A DNA stretch of 14,587 nucleotides from Acidobacteriota bacterium. GTDB lineage: Bacteria > Acidobacteriota > Polarisedimenticolia > JAPUIV01. The notes beneath the pieces are model-generated. The model was not told the DNA's origin. It did not search any database and saw only the letters and a program-made list of their open reading frames with translations. The position numbers and the translations under genes were made by a program. How positions within the stretch are numbered: position 1 is the stretch's first letter; every line of letters starts with the position of its first letter. Shown here piece by piece: positions 7,490 to 14,587 of this stretch. The DNA lies in the NCBI GenBank assembly GCA_027296665.1, contig JAPUIV010000149.1:1-14587 (forward strand). The letters run 5' to 3'.

Positions 7490-8380
7490 ATGCGATGGTT
7501 GCGTGTATTCCTTCTGGCGGGTGCCTTCCTGCCGCTGGCTGGGGTCAGGCTGGCCGCGGCCGCCGACTCGGACCTGCTGGCCGGCTGGAAGAAACTGGTC
7601 CTTGCCGACCGGAAGGCCTTATTCCTCCGGGGTGAGGTGACCCTGACCCTGTCCCCGGCCTCCTATTCTCCTCCGGTACCGGCGGGGGAGGCCCGATCGA
7701 TCCCCGCCCTGCTGCTTACCACCGAAACCCGGATGTCCATTTTCGGGTTCCAGAAGGTGGCCAACAAGACGGAATCTTATCTGGACCCGGCGACCAACCG
7801 ATCAATCGAGTTCTTCCGGGTCAAAAAGGATCGATCGGCCAAGCGGATCCTGTTTCTGGAAGGGTTCTACCGCCAGATCCAGACGCGCCCGCACGGTATG
7901 AAAAAAAATACTCCGGTCGATCGGTGGGAGATCTTTCAGGATGAGGAACGGCTATACAGGTATCCGGACGGAAAGCCGCTCGAGGAGGGTGTTTCTCTTC
8001 ACGATTCCTTTGCCTTGCTCTATCTCATCATGCAGGCCGACCTGTCCGGTCCGGACCGCTCCCAGGAGTTCGTGGTTCTCTCGAAGGGAAAACTGCTCCG
8101 GGTCCGGCTCCGGGCCGGGGAAACCAGGGACAGGGTCCGGAAGGTCCGGGATCTTTCTACCGGGAAAACTCGCAGGCTTCATCTGCGGGAGAGATCCTTG
8201 ACCCTCATTCCGATCGGGGCGGGGGCGGAGAGTGCGAAATTCCTCTCCATGAAGGGGGAGATCGAGATCTGGCTGGAGGAGAAGAGTCAGACCATCGTCG
8301 AAGTCTCGGGCGAGATTCCCCGGGTGGGGCGTCTCGAGCTCAAGCTCAAGGCGGTGGAACCGGGAGACTCTCTGCCCTGA
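7490..8380 (+). CDS. Exported protein, DUF3108-like
   Basis: A 296-residue protein with a clear signal peptide (MRWLR, hydrophobic 6-22, cleavage near LAAAA/DS at about 25), so probably periplasmic or outer-membrane associated. The mature part looks beta-rich, with alternating hydrophobic strands and little low complexity. The segments SFALLYLIMQADL (172-184) and EIEIWLEEKSQTIVEVSGEI (256-275), followed by GRLELKLK, resemble DUF3108 proteins, which are predicted periplasmic beta proteins of unknown function. That match is from pattern recognition and is moderate. The ATG at 7490 is 8 bases after the lemA stop with no evident ribosome binding site, so translation probably depends on coupling. 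It is the last gene of the helicase-TPM-NTase-LemA run. Confidence 0.7.
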   Translation: MRWLRVFLLAGAFLPLAGVRLAAAADSDLLAGWKKLVLADRKALFLRGEVTLTLSPASYSPPVPAGEARSIPALLLTTETRMSIFGFQKVANKTESYLDPATNRSIEFFRVKKDRSAKRILFLEGFYRQIQTRPHGMKKNTPVDRWEIFQDEERLYRYPDGKPLEEGVSLHDSFALLYLIMQADLSGPDRSQEFVVLSKGKLLRVRLRAGETRDRVRKVRDLSTGKTRRLHLRERSLTLIPIGAGAESAKFLSMKGEIEIWLEEKSQTIVEVSGEIPRVGRLELKLKAVEPGDSLP

Positions 8381-8398
8381 GCGGTCCGGATCCCGGTT
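8358..8398 (+). terminator. Possible weak terminator hairpin
   Basis: AACCGGGA (8358-8365) and TCCCGGTT (8391-8398) form a perfect 8-bp stem around a 25-base loop that spans the stop codon of the DUF3108-like gene. It is followed by TCTG rather than a run of T, so it may instead act as mRNA 3'-end protection. It lies directly before the mqnD promoter, where the end of the operon is expected. Confidence 0.3.
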
Positions 8399-8415
8399 TC
8401 TGCCCTAAGATGTGG

Positions 8416-8424
8416 TGATATACT
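8416..8424 (+). promoter_or_regulatory. Extended -10 promoter for mqnD
   Basis: TGATATACT gives an extended -10 element (TG, one base, then TATACT with 5 of 6 matches). The -35 region at the expected distance (TTTCTG near 8397) is weak, which fits an extended -10 promoter. The transcript would start near 8431, about 40 bases before the mqnD ATG. The gap before mqnD (8381-8470) is the only break in the plus-strand gene run in this region. Confidence 0.5.
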
Positions 8425-8470
8425 TTCGGGGATTTTTTTGCTCCCGGCTATTGGAAGGATAGGAGGAAGG

Positions 8471-9367
8471 ATGGGGAAGGAAGAGAGGAGAGTCCGGATC
8501 GGCCACAGCCCCGACGCCGATGATGCCTTCATGTTTTATGGTATTGCCCGGGGCCTGGTGAAGGAACCCGGATTCGCCGTCGAGGAGGTGATCGAGGGGA
8601 TCGAGGAGCTGAACCAGAGGGCCCTGCGGGGGGAACTGGAGCTGACGGCGATCTCTTTTCACGCGTACGCCTATTGCGCCGACAAATACCGCCTGATGAC
8701 CTGCGGCGGCAGCCTCGGAATGGGATATGGTCCGATCGTGGTGTCACGGAAGCAGAGCCTGGACCGGAAATCAGCCTCGGTCCGGGCCGCGGTGCCGGGG
8801 GAGTTGACCTCCGCCAGCCTCCTCCTGGGGCTTTATGCCCCCAAATGGAAAACGACGCAGGTGCCGTTCGATGAGGTCCTCGACCGGGTCGCCGCCGGAG
8901 AGATGGAGGCGGGAGTGGTCATTCATGAGGGGCAGCTCTCCTACCCGGAGCACGGCCTTCAGAAGGTGGCCGATCTGGGGGAATGGTGGTCCCGGGAGAC
9001 CGACCTCCCGGTTCCCCTTGGCGGCAACGTCATCCGGAAGGATCTTTCCGGTGAAGATGCCCTGCGCCTCCAGGGTCTGCTGCGCAGGAGCATTGAGATT
9101 GCGAAAACCCGGCGGGAAGAGGCTCTCGATTTCGCCCTGCCCTATGCGCGCGGTCTCGATCGGGATCTCACCTCCCGGTTCATCGACATGTACGTGAATG
9201 ATCTGACGATCGATTTCGGCGTCAAGGGCCGGCAGGCGGTCCGGGAACTGTTGCGGCGAGGGTACGAGGCAGGCCTCCTGCCGCAGGCGATCGAACCGGA
9301 GTTTCTGGAGAACCCGGAGAATCCGGGGAGACGGGAAGGGGACCATGAGAAAGGATCGGAAGGATAG
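8471..9367 (+). CDS. mqnD: 1,4-dihydroxy-6-naphthoate synthase
   Basis: MqnD converts cyclic dehypoxanthinyl futalosine to 1,4-dihydroxy-6-naphthoate in the futalosine route to menaquinone. The 298-residue protein has the periplasmic-binding-protein-like fold typical of MqnA/MqnD. GHSPDADDAFMFYG (11-24), LNQRALRGELELTAIS (47-62) with HAYAY (64-68), and GMGYGPIVV (83-91) match MqnD rather than MqnA. IHEGQLSY (151-158) carries the catalytic histidine H152. The ATG at 8471 follows AGGAGG closely; an open frame from 8438 lacks such a site. The 3' end overlaps the next gene by 23 bp, which indicates co-transcription. Its pathway partners mqnE and mqnC are on the opposite strand about 1 kb away. 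Confidence 0.95.
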   Translation: MGKEERRVRIGHSPDADDAFMFYGIARGLVKEPGFAVEEVIEGIEELNQRALRGELELTAISFHAYAYCADKYRLMTCGGSLGMGYGPIVVSRKQSLDRKSASVRAAVPGELTSASLLLGLYAPKWKTTQVPFDEVLDRVAAGEMEAGVVIHEGQLSYPEHGLQKVADLGEWWSRETDLPVPLGGNVIRKDLSGEDALRLQGLLRRSIEIAKTRREEALDFALPYARGLDRDLTSRFIDMYVNDLTIDFGVKGRQAVRELLRRGYEAGLLPQAIEPEFLENPENPGRREGDHEKGSEG

Positions 9368-10319
9368 GATCGACCGCAGGGAGTTTCTCCGAAAATCGGC
9401 GGTGGGCGCCATCGGTCTCGGCATCGCGGGGGGAACTCTGGCCGAACAGGCGGTTGACAAGGCCGTGTCCGCCTCCCCTGCCGCCATGCCGGAACGTCTC
9501 CTCGGCCGGACCGGATACCGGGTCAGGCTGTTCAGTCTGGGCGGCCAGGCGACCGTGGAAAGGGAGGGGAAGTCGGCCGACTCGGTCGAAATCATCAACC
9601 GCGCCATCGATCTCGGCGTGAACTACTGCGACACCGCCCCGTACTATGGGCCCAGCCAGGATTACTACGGCGAGGTCATGAAACACCGGAGGAAGGAGGT
9701 GTTTCTGGCCACCAAGACCCACGAACGCAGCCGCGACGGTTCTTGGCGCCTCCTGGAAGATAGTTTGAAGCGGCTCCATACCGATCACCTCGATCTCTGG
9801 CAGCTTCACAACATTCGCAACGACTCCGATCTGAAAAAGATCTTCGCCAAGAACGGCGCGATCCACGCCCTCGAAGAGGCCCGCGATCAGAAGATCGTGC
9901 GGTTTTTCGGCATCACCGGCCACCACGACCCGGATGTCCTGATCCGGGCCATTCAGCGGTACGATTTCGATTGCATCCTGATGGCGTTAAACGCGGCGGA
10001 TCCCCACCACCTACCCTTCACCGAAAAACTCCTGCCGCTGGCGGTGGAGAAGAACATGGGCATCATCGGCATGAAGGTCCCGGCCAGGGGCAGGCTGTTC
10101 CGCGCGGGCGGGGTCCGGACCATGCGGGAGGCGGCCGGTTATGTCTGGTCGCTGCCGGTGAGCACCATCATCGTCGGTTGTGACGGGATCGATCAGGTCG
10201 AGGAGAACATCCGCCTGGCGAAAAGCTTCCGTCCCCTCTCCCCCGGGAAGATGCGGGACCTGGAGGACCGGACCGCTTCCTATGTGAGAGAGGCAAGTTT
10301 CTTCAAGTTCTGGGGTTAA
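9345..10319 (+). CDS. Tat-exported aldo/keto reductase
   Basis: A 324-residue aldo/keto reductase. The N terminus has a twin-arginine signal, DRREFLRK (10-17), followed by a hydrophobic stretch (18-32), so it is probably folded with cofactor and exported to the periplasm or membrane face. The TIM-barrel domain (about 50-300) has the AKR catalytic tetrad: D96 in CDTAPYYG, Y100 or Y101, K124 in ATKTH, and H155 in WQLHN. FFGITGHH (187-194) and STIIVGCDG (273-281) are typical of the family and its NADP-binding region. Its ATG lies inside the end of mqnD (23-bp overlap), so the two are co-expressed. A link to quinones is suggested only by position; the substrate cannot be read from sequence. Its stop shares TTAA with the stop of the convergent mqnC. 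Confidence 0.9.
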   Translation: MRKDRKDRIDRREFLRKSAVGAIGLGIAGGTLAEQAVDKAVSASPAAMPERLLGRTGYRVRLFSLGGQATVEREGKSADSVEIINRAIDLGVNYCDTAPYYGPSQDYYGEVMKHRRKEVFLATKTHERSRDGSWRLLEDSLKRLHTDHLDLWQLHNIRNDSDLKKIFAKNGAIHALEEARDQKIVRFFGITGHHDPDVLIRAIQRYDFDCILMALNAADPHHLPFTEKLLPLAVEKNMGIIGMKVPARGRLFRAGGVRTMREAAGYVWSLPVSTIIVGCDGIDQVEENIRLAKSFRPLSPGKMRDLEDRTASYVREASFFKFWG

Positions 10320-11377
10320 GCGGCGGAGAGGAGCTCGTACTTCGTGTTCCGCTTCACCGGCTCGAATCCGGCGTCCCGGATCAAACGCAGCATCTCCTTC
10401 ATCCCCATGTGGAATGAAGTTCCGGCCGCGCTCACGACATTCTCCTCCATCATGACACTGCCGAAGTCGTTGAGGCCGAAGCGAAGGGCCACCTGGGCGA
10501 TCTTGCCCCCCTGGGTCACCCAGGAGGCCTGAAAGTTGTCGATGTTGTCCAGCATCAATCTCGATACCGCCACCGTTCGCAAATAGTCGTATCCGGAAGT
10601 TTTCACCGTCTTCATCTCGGTGCCCTCGGGCTGGCAGTTCCAGGGGATGAAGGCGAGAAACCCGCCGGTCTCCACCTGCTGGTCGCGCACCCGCAACAGG
10701 TGGTCGATCCGATCCTCCATGGTATCGACCGAGCCGTACATCATGGTGGCAGTGGTCCGCATCCCGATCTGGTGCGCGGTCCGCATCACATCCAGCCAGT
10801 CCTTCGAGGTTCCTTTCAAGGGAGCCAACTCCTGGCGGACACTGTCGACCAGGATCTCCGCGCCGCCGCCGGGGATCGAATCGAGTCCGGCGTGCCTGAG
10901 CCTTTCCAGGCATTCCTCCAGATCGAGACGGGAGAGATGGGCGATGTAGCTGATCTCGGACGGAGACAGGGCATGTACATGGATGGGGAAACGTTCCTTG
11001 ATCCGGCCGAAAAGGTCCTCGAAGTACTCGATCCGGAGTTTCGGATTCAGGCCGCCCTGCATCAGGATCTCGGTGCCGCCGATCTCCAGCAGCTCCTCGA
11101 TCTTGCGGAAGATCTGATCGTGAGAGAGAACGTAGCCTTCCGCCGATCCGGGTGGACGGTAGAATGCGCAGAACTTGCACCGGACCCAGCAGACGTTCGT
11201 GTAGTTGATGTTCCGGCCAATCACGTAAGTGATCTGCTTGTCGCCATGTTTTTTCCGGCGGACGGTGTCGGCCAGGGCGCCAATCTCCGGAAGGTTGGGG
11301 TGCCCGAGGAGGAAGAGCCCTTCGTCCCGGTCGAGACGCCGTCCGGCTAAAACCTTTTCCTCGATGTTACGAAGCAC
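10316..11377 (-). CDS. mqnC: Cyclic dehypoxanthinyl futalosine synthase (radical SAM)
   Basis: MqnC is a radical SAM enzyme that cyclises dehypoxanthinyl futalosine, the step before MqnD. The 353-residue protein carries the [4Fe-4S] motif CWVRCKFC (C63, C67, C70) after NINYTNV. EGYVLS (80-85), LMQGGLNP (105-112), DSIPGGGAEI (166-175) and YGSVDT (214-219) are typical, and GDKQITYVIGRNINYTN at the front separates it from MqnE. The start is GTG at 11377, with GGGAG at 11389-11385 on this strand 7 bases upstream; no closer ATG fits. It overlaps the end of mqnE by 11 bp, so it is translated from the same message. The 3' end meets the aldo/keto reductase gene tail to tail. Confidence 0.94.
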   Translation of the reverse strand: MLRNIEEKVLAGRRLDRDEGLFLLGHPNLPEIGALADTVRRKKHGDKQITYVIGRNINYTNVCWVRCKFCAFYRPPGSAEGYVLSHDQIFRKIEELLEIGGTEILMQGGLNPKLRIEYFEDLFGRIKERFPIHVHALSPSEISYIAHLSRLDLEECLERLRHAGLDSIPGGGAEILVDSVRQELAPLKGTSKDWLDVMRTAHQIGMRTTATMMYGSVDTMEDRIDHLLRVRDQQVETGGFLAFIPWNCQPEGTEMKTVKTSGYDYLRTVAVSRLMLDNIDNFQASWVTQGGKIAQVALRFGLNDFGSVMMEENVVSAAGTSFHMGMKEMLRLIRDAGFEPVKRNTKYELLSAA

Positions 11378-12467
11378 GTGCGATCTCCCGGTACAACGGG
11401 TCCCGCTCCACCGGCACCCGTCCCGCCTCCTGGATCATCTCCACCAGGCCGGCGTGGGTGAGGGCCTGCGGGGTGGTCGCCCCGGCCGCATGGGTGATCT
11501 CCTCGCGCAGGATCGTTCCATCGACATCGTCCGCTCCGTACCAGAGGGATACCTGGGACATCGGGGGGGAGATCATGATCCAGAAACTCTTGATATGGGG
11601 AAAATTATCCAGCATCAGGCGGGCAATGGCGATCTCCCTCAGGTCCCCGAACCCGGTGGTCGAGGGGAGCTGATCCATTTCGGTGTTGTCGGGATGGAAG
11701 GCAAGGGGAATGAAGGCGAGAAACCCGTTCGTTTCGTCCTGCAGTTCGCGCAACTGGAGAAAGTGATCGATCTTTTCCCCCGCGGTCTCGATGTGCCCGT
11801 ACAGCAGGGTCGCGTTTGATTTCAGCCCCGCCTCGTGAACCTTTCGTGCCATCTCCAGCCACCCGGCCGGGTTCAGCTTGAGATGGAAGATCTCGGCGTG
11901 GACCCGGTCGCTGAGAACTTCCACGCCGCCTCCCGGGACGGAGTCGAGTCCGGCTTCCTTGAGGTCGGCGAGGACCTCCTCGATCGGTTTCTTGGCAACC
12001 CGCTGGATCTCCGCCAGTTCGATCATGGTGTAAGCCTTGATCCGGACCCCGGGCCGGATCTCCTTGACCGCGCGGAGAATGTCCAGGTAGTAGTCATACG
12101 GCAGGCGGGGATTGATCCCGGCCACCATGTGGATCTCGGAAACCGGCTCATGCAGCCATTCCCGAACCCTTTGTTTCACCTGGTCGATCGACAGGGTGTA
12201 GGCGCCCTCCTGGTCCGGAAGAACATAGAAAGCGCAGAACTTGCAGCCTTTGTTGCAGACGTTGGTGTAGTTGATGTGCTGGTTGCGGACGAAGAAGGTC
12301 TTGTCGCCGTTCATGCGCTCCCGCACCAGATTCGCCATGTGGCCGAGGGTGTTCAGATCGGAGCAAGCGTACAGGCGCAGACCGTCTTCCCGGCTGAGCC
12401 GTTCACCGGTTTCGACCCTATCGCAGATGTCGGCGAGCCCGGAAGCCTCGATCGTTTCCCTGAGCAT
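11367..12467 (-). CDS. mqnE: Aminodeoxyfutalosine synthase (radical SAM)
   Basis: MqnE joins SAM-derived adenosine to 3-[(1-carboxyvinyl)oxy]benzoate, giving 6-amino-6-deoxyfutalosine, early in the futalosine menaquinone pathway. The 366-residue protein has the radical SAM cluster motif CNKGCKFC (C71, C75, C78) after QHINYTNV. VAGINPRLPYDYY (114-126), AYTMIEL (145-151), DSVPGGGVEV (175-184) and LAFIPLAFHPDNT place it in the MqnE branch. The ATG at 12467 has AAGGA 8 bases upstream. It follows the UbiD-family gene by 30 bp and overlaps mqnC by 11 bp, forming a compact quinone operon. The similar length and fold of mqnE and mqnC reflect a shared family. Confidence 0.95.
   Translation of the reverse strand: MLRETIEASGLADICDRVETGERLSREDGLRLYACSDLNTLGHMANLVRERMNGDKTFFVRNQHINYTNVCNKGCKFCAFYVLPDQEGAYTLSIDQVKQRVREWLHEPVSEIHMVAGINPRLPYDYYLDILRAVKEIRPGVRIKAYTMIELAEIQRVAKKPIEEVLADLKEAGLDSVPGGGVEVLSDRVHAEIFHLKLNPAGWLEMARKVHEAGLKSNATLLYGHIETAGEKIDHFLQLRELQDETNGFLAFIPLAFHPDNTEMDQLPSTTGFGDLREIAIARLMLDNFPHIKSFWIMISPPMSQVSLWYGADDVDGTILREEITHAAGATTPQALTHAGLVEMIQEAGRVPVERDPLYREIARAS
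11385..11389 (-). promoter_or_regulatory. Ribosome binding site fixing the mqnC GTG start
   Basis: GGGAG on the minus strand lies 7 bases before the GTG at 11377, within the last codons of mqnE. It supports the GTG rather than an internal start. Confidence 0.55.
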
Positions 12468-12497
12468 TGCGGGGATCCTTTCAAAAAGTGGAATGTA

Positions 12498-13940
12498 TCA
12501 GAGTTCGAGCCGGTTCCAAATCTCGTCAATCCGGCGTTTCACTTCCGGTGACATCGTGATCATGTCGGGCCAGGGCCGCGAGAATCCCTCGCCGGGCAGT
12601 TTCTTCGTCGCGTCGATCCCGAGCTTGCCGCCGTAAGCCTGGGTGTAGGCGGCGAAATCCAGGATGTCGAGCGGTCCCTCGGTCAGGAGCACATCCCGGA
12701 CGGGATCGAAATGGGTGCCGACGCGCCAGGTCACCTCCCGGGGGTTCTGGACGTCGCAGTCCCGGTCCACCACCAGAATCACCTTGGTGAACATCAACTG
12801 TCCCAGTCCCCACAGGGCGTGCATCACCTTCCGGGCGTGGCCCGGGTATTTCTTATCGATCGAGACCAGGGCGAGATTGTGGAAGATCCCCTCGACGGGA
12901 AGATTGATATCGACCACCTCCGGGATGATCTTGCGAATGATGGGGAGAAAGATCCTCTCCGTCGCCTTCCCGAGCCACTGATCCTCCATCGGCGGCCGGC
13001 CCACGATGATGGTCGAGTAGATCGGATCCTTCCGTCTCGTCACCGCGGTGAGATGGAACACCGGGTAGTCTTCCGCCAGGGAGTAGAACCCGGTGTGGTC
13101 CCCGAACGGCCCCTCCGACCGCCTTTCCTCCGGATCCACGTATCCCTCGAGGATGATCTGGGCGCTGGCAGGAACCTCGGTCTCGATGGTCTTGCATTTC
13201 ACCATCGGCACCTTTTTTTTGCGCAGGAAACCGGCCAGCATCAATTCGTCGACCTCATCGGGCAGGGGAGCGCAAGCGGCGAAGGTGACGATGGGGTCGG
13301 CCCCGAGCGCGATGGCGACCTCCATCCGTTTCCCTCTCCCCTCCGTTTCGCGGAAATGATGGGCCCCTCCCTTGTGGAGTTGCCAGTGCATGCCCAGGGT
13401 GCGTTCATCGAAGAGTTGCAGCCGGTACATCCCCAGGTTGCGGGTTCCCCGTTCGGGATGTTTGGTCACCACCACGGGGAGGGTGATGTAGGGTCCGGCG
13501 TCCCCGGGCCAGCAGGTGAGGATCGGCAGCCCCGCCATGCTGGGGTTCGCGGTCTCCACGATTTCCTGACAGGGGGCCTTGCTGACCATCTCCGGCGCCA
13601 TGTCGCCCAGGCGCGCGAGCTGCGGCAGCATCTTGAGCTTGCCCAGGAGGGTGGTGGGAATCTCGGGTTCCACCATGACGGCCACCTCGGCGGCGACCGC
13701 GTCGAGGCTCTCGGCGCCGAGGGAGAGAGCCATGCGCCGTGCGGTCCCGAAGGTGTTGATCAGAACCGGGATCCGGGAACCCACCACATTGGTGAAGAGC
13801 AGCGCGGGTCCGGCCTTCTTCACCACCCGGTCGGCGATCTCCGCGATCTCCAACCTGGGATCGACCGGCTCGCGGATCTCACGGATCTCACCGAGAGAGC
13901 GAAACGCCTGAATCAATTCCTGGAGATCCTCGAAAGGCAA
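12498..13940 (-). CDS. mqnL: UbiD-family decarboxylase, probable menaquinone MqnL
   Basis: A prenyl-FMN-dependent decarboxylase of 480 residues, close to the usual UbiD length (about 490). Key residues are present: R173 in GMYRLQ, and E276 and D281 in EGPFGDHTGFY (276-286), which form the expected Arg-Glu-Asp catalytic set. Later conserved parts are IVGRPPMED (312-320) and PGEGFSRPWPDMITM (449-463). In futalosine-type organisms such a UbiD homologue (MqnL) is proposed to decarboxylate the prenylated dihydroxynaphthoate; position beside mqnE and mqnC supports that, but UbiD paralogues act on many aromatic acids. The start is TTG at 13940 with GGGAGGGGG upstream; the first in-frame ATG is codon 70, too late for the fold. 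The UbiA-type prenyltransferase and UbiX-type flavin prenyltransferase needed with it are not in the window. Confidence 0.85.
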   Translation of the reverse strand: MPFEDLQELIQAFRSLGEIREIREPVDPRLEIAEIADRVVKKAGPALLFTNVVGSRIPVLINTFGTARRMALSLGAESLDAVAAEVAVMVEPEIPTTLLGKLKMLPQLARLGDMAPEMVSKAPCQEIVETANPSMAGLPILTCWPGDAGPYITLPVVVTKHPERGTRNLGMYRLQLFDERTLGMHWQLHKGGAHHFRETEGRGKRMEVAIALGADPIVTFAACAPLPDEVDELMLAGFLRKKKVPMVKCKTIETEVPASAQIILEGYVDPEERRSEGPFGDHTGFYSLAEDYPVFHLTAVTRRKDPIYSTIIVGRPPMEDQWLGKATERIFLPIIRKIIPEVVDINLPVEGIFHNLALVSIDKKYPGHARKVMHALWGLGQLMFTKVILVVDRDCDVQNPREVTWRVGTHFDPVRDVLLTEGPLDILDFAAYTQAYGGKLGIDATKKLPGEGFSRPWPDMITMSPEVKRRIDEIWNRLEL

Positions 13941-13948
13941 TCCGGATT

Positions 13949-13957
13949 CCCCCTCCC
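13949..13957 (-). promoter_or_regulatory. Ribosome binding site supporting the UbiD TTG start
   Basis: GGGAGGGGG on the minus strand ends 8 bases before the TTG at 13940 and lies in the 27-bp gap after the radical SAM gene. No ATG or GTG in this frame is near, so TTG is the best start. Confidence 0.5.
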
Positions 13958-13967
13958 GGAAAACGGC

Positions 13968-14587
13968 TCAGGCGCCGGCGTTGACCACGGGGAGGGAGAC
14001 CTTCCGGGACCCGTTCTTCTTCCTGGCAACCGCAGTTGTCTTTTCGGCGTTTTTCTGGTCAATCCTGGCGGCTTCGGCCTCCTGTCCCTCCCGGGTCAAG
14101 GGGACCTCCTTGCCGCCGGCATACACGGAATGCCGGCCTTTTTTCGCGTACCACTCCGCGGTGGTGGCCGTGCGATGGAGGTTCTCCACGATCTGGCGCC
14201 ATCCGGCCCCGGTGTTGTAGGCGCAGAAGGAGATCTCGCCCATCTGGGTGGCGTAGGGAATGATGCACATCTCGGTCCGGCGGAAGTCGTAATTGAACAG
14301 ATCCTGGAACCACATGCCGGCCACCAGCAGCAGGCGCCATTGATACCTGGCGCGGTCCGCCAGTTTCATTCTCCGTCCGGTATGTCCGTCGACCACCCTG
14401 ATGAGCTCCATGAACCCGAGGTTGTCGGGAGCATTCTGGATGCGGAAGTTCCGGATGATGCAGAGGGCGAACTGGAAGGCGGTCAGGCGCCGGCCGCGGG
14501 AGGAATCGTTGATCAGTTCCAGGTCCTTCATGAGGGTTTCGATATCAAGGATGTCGCAGACCGCGACCGACTGCTTGGTATCCTGGT
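13968..14587 (-). CDS. C-terminal part of a probable radical SAM protein, possibly Tes-like
   Basis: The frame is open to the window edge, so only the last 205 residues are seen; the internal ATG at 14531 is not a convincing start because the preceding 18 codons are open and protein-like. The segment contains FNYDFRRTEMC, IPYATQMGEISFCAYNTG and, further on, GRHSVYAGGKEVPL. The pattern of a Cys, a hydrophobic strand and then FCAYN resembles the C-terminal end of large radical SAM proteins of the archaeal tetraether synthase (Tes) type and their bacterial homologues. This is recollection of family pattern, not a search result. The final 45 residues are rich in Ala, Lys and Glu and look disordered. 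The CxxxCxxC motif that would prove radical SAM identity would lie outside the window. It precedes the UbiD-family gene by 27 bp on the same strand and is probably in its operon. Confidence 0.5.
   Translation of the reverse strand, partial: QDTKQSVAVCDILDIETLMKDLELINDSSRGRRLTAFQFALCIIRNFRIQNAPDNLGFMELIRVVDGHTGRRMKLADRARYQWRLLLVAGMWFQDLFNYDFRRTEMCIIPYATQMGEISFCAYNTGAGWRQIVENLHRTATTAEWYAKKGRHSVYAGGKEVPLTREGQEAEAARIDQKNAEKTTAVARKKNGSRKVSLPVVNAGA

Noticed and set aside
10011..11180. Long minus-strand open frame of 389 codons across the AKR end and mqnC
   Set aside because: It lies out of frame with mqnC on the same strand and antisense to the AKR, and its translation is Arg/Pro/Gly-rich without recognisable motifs: a high-GC shadow.
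10316..12467. mqnC and mqnE as a recent tandem duplication
   Set aside because: They share the radical SAM family fold and motifs but differ throughout and match distinct known enzymes of the same pathway.

Overview
The window is about 60% G+C and almost fully coding, with tightly packed genes, several stop/start overlaps and no rRNA, tRNA, IS element, integrase or CRISPR array. It reads as ordinary chromosome of a Gram-negative, probably anaerobic or microaerophilic bacterium. The futalosine menaquinone genes, a long two-domain ThyX, an FHA-GAF-SpoIIE phosphatase and a Tat-exported aldo/keto reductase would suit Desulfobacterota (deltaproteobacteria-like) or a neighbouring phylum. This placement is inference; no phylogenetic marker is present.

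Left part, minus strand (1-3590). From right to left: a two-domain flavin-dependent thymidylate synthase (thyX), a 165-bp gap with a strong sigma70-like promoter embedded in nested inverted repeats, an FHA-GAF-PP2C (RsbU-like) phosphatase, and the first 14 codons of another gene that leaves the window.

Middle part, plus strand (3642-8398). A promoter with a perfect TATAAT box and a palindromic leader drives what looks like a five-gene operon: DEAD-box RNA helicase, TPM/YgcG-family membrane protein, a nucleotidyltransferase-fold protein with a degenerate metal site, LemA, and an exported protein resembling DUF3108. TPM and LemA genes are frequent neighbours. The nucleotidyltransferase-like gene inserted between them and the exported protein after them are the less usual parts.

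Right part (8399-14587). On the plus strand an extended -10 promoter precedes mqnD (last step of the futalosine route to 1,4-dihydroxy-6-naphthoate), which overlaps a Tat-dependent aldo/keto reductase. On the minus strand and converging on it is a second quinone cluster, transcribed right to left: the C-terminal part of a radical SAM protein (possibly related to tetraether synthase Tes), a UbiD-family decarboxylase (probable MqnL), mqnE and mqnC. Together mqnE, mqnC, mqnD and ubiD supply four steps of menaquinone synthesis; mqnA, mqnB and the UbiA- and UbiX-type partners are not in the window. The two quinone transcription units meet tail to tail with stop codons sharing TTAA.

No dramatic new system is evident. 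The best leads are the TPM-NTase-LemA-DUF3108 membrane module, the ThyX whose signature survives only in its second half, the Tes-like radical SAM gene joined to menaquinone genes, and the palindromic control region of the phosphatase.
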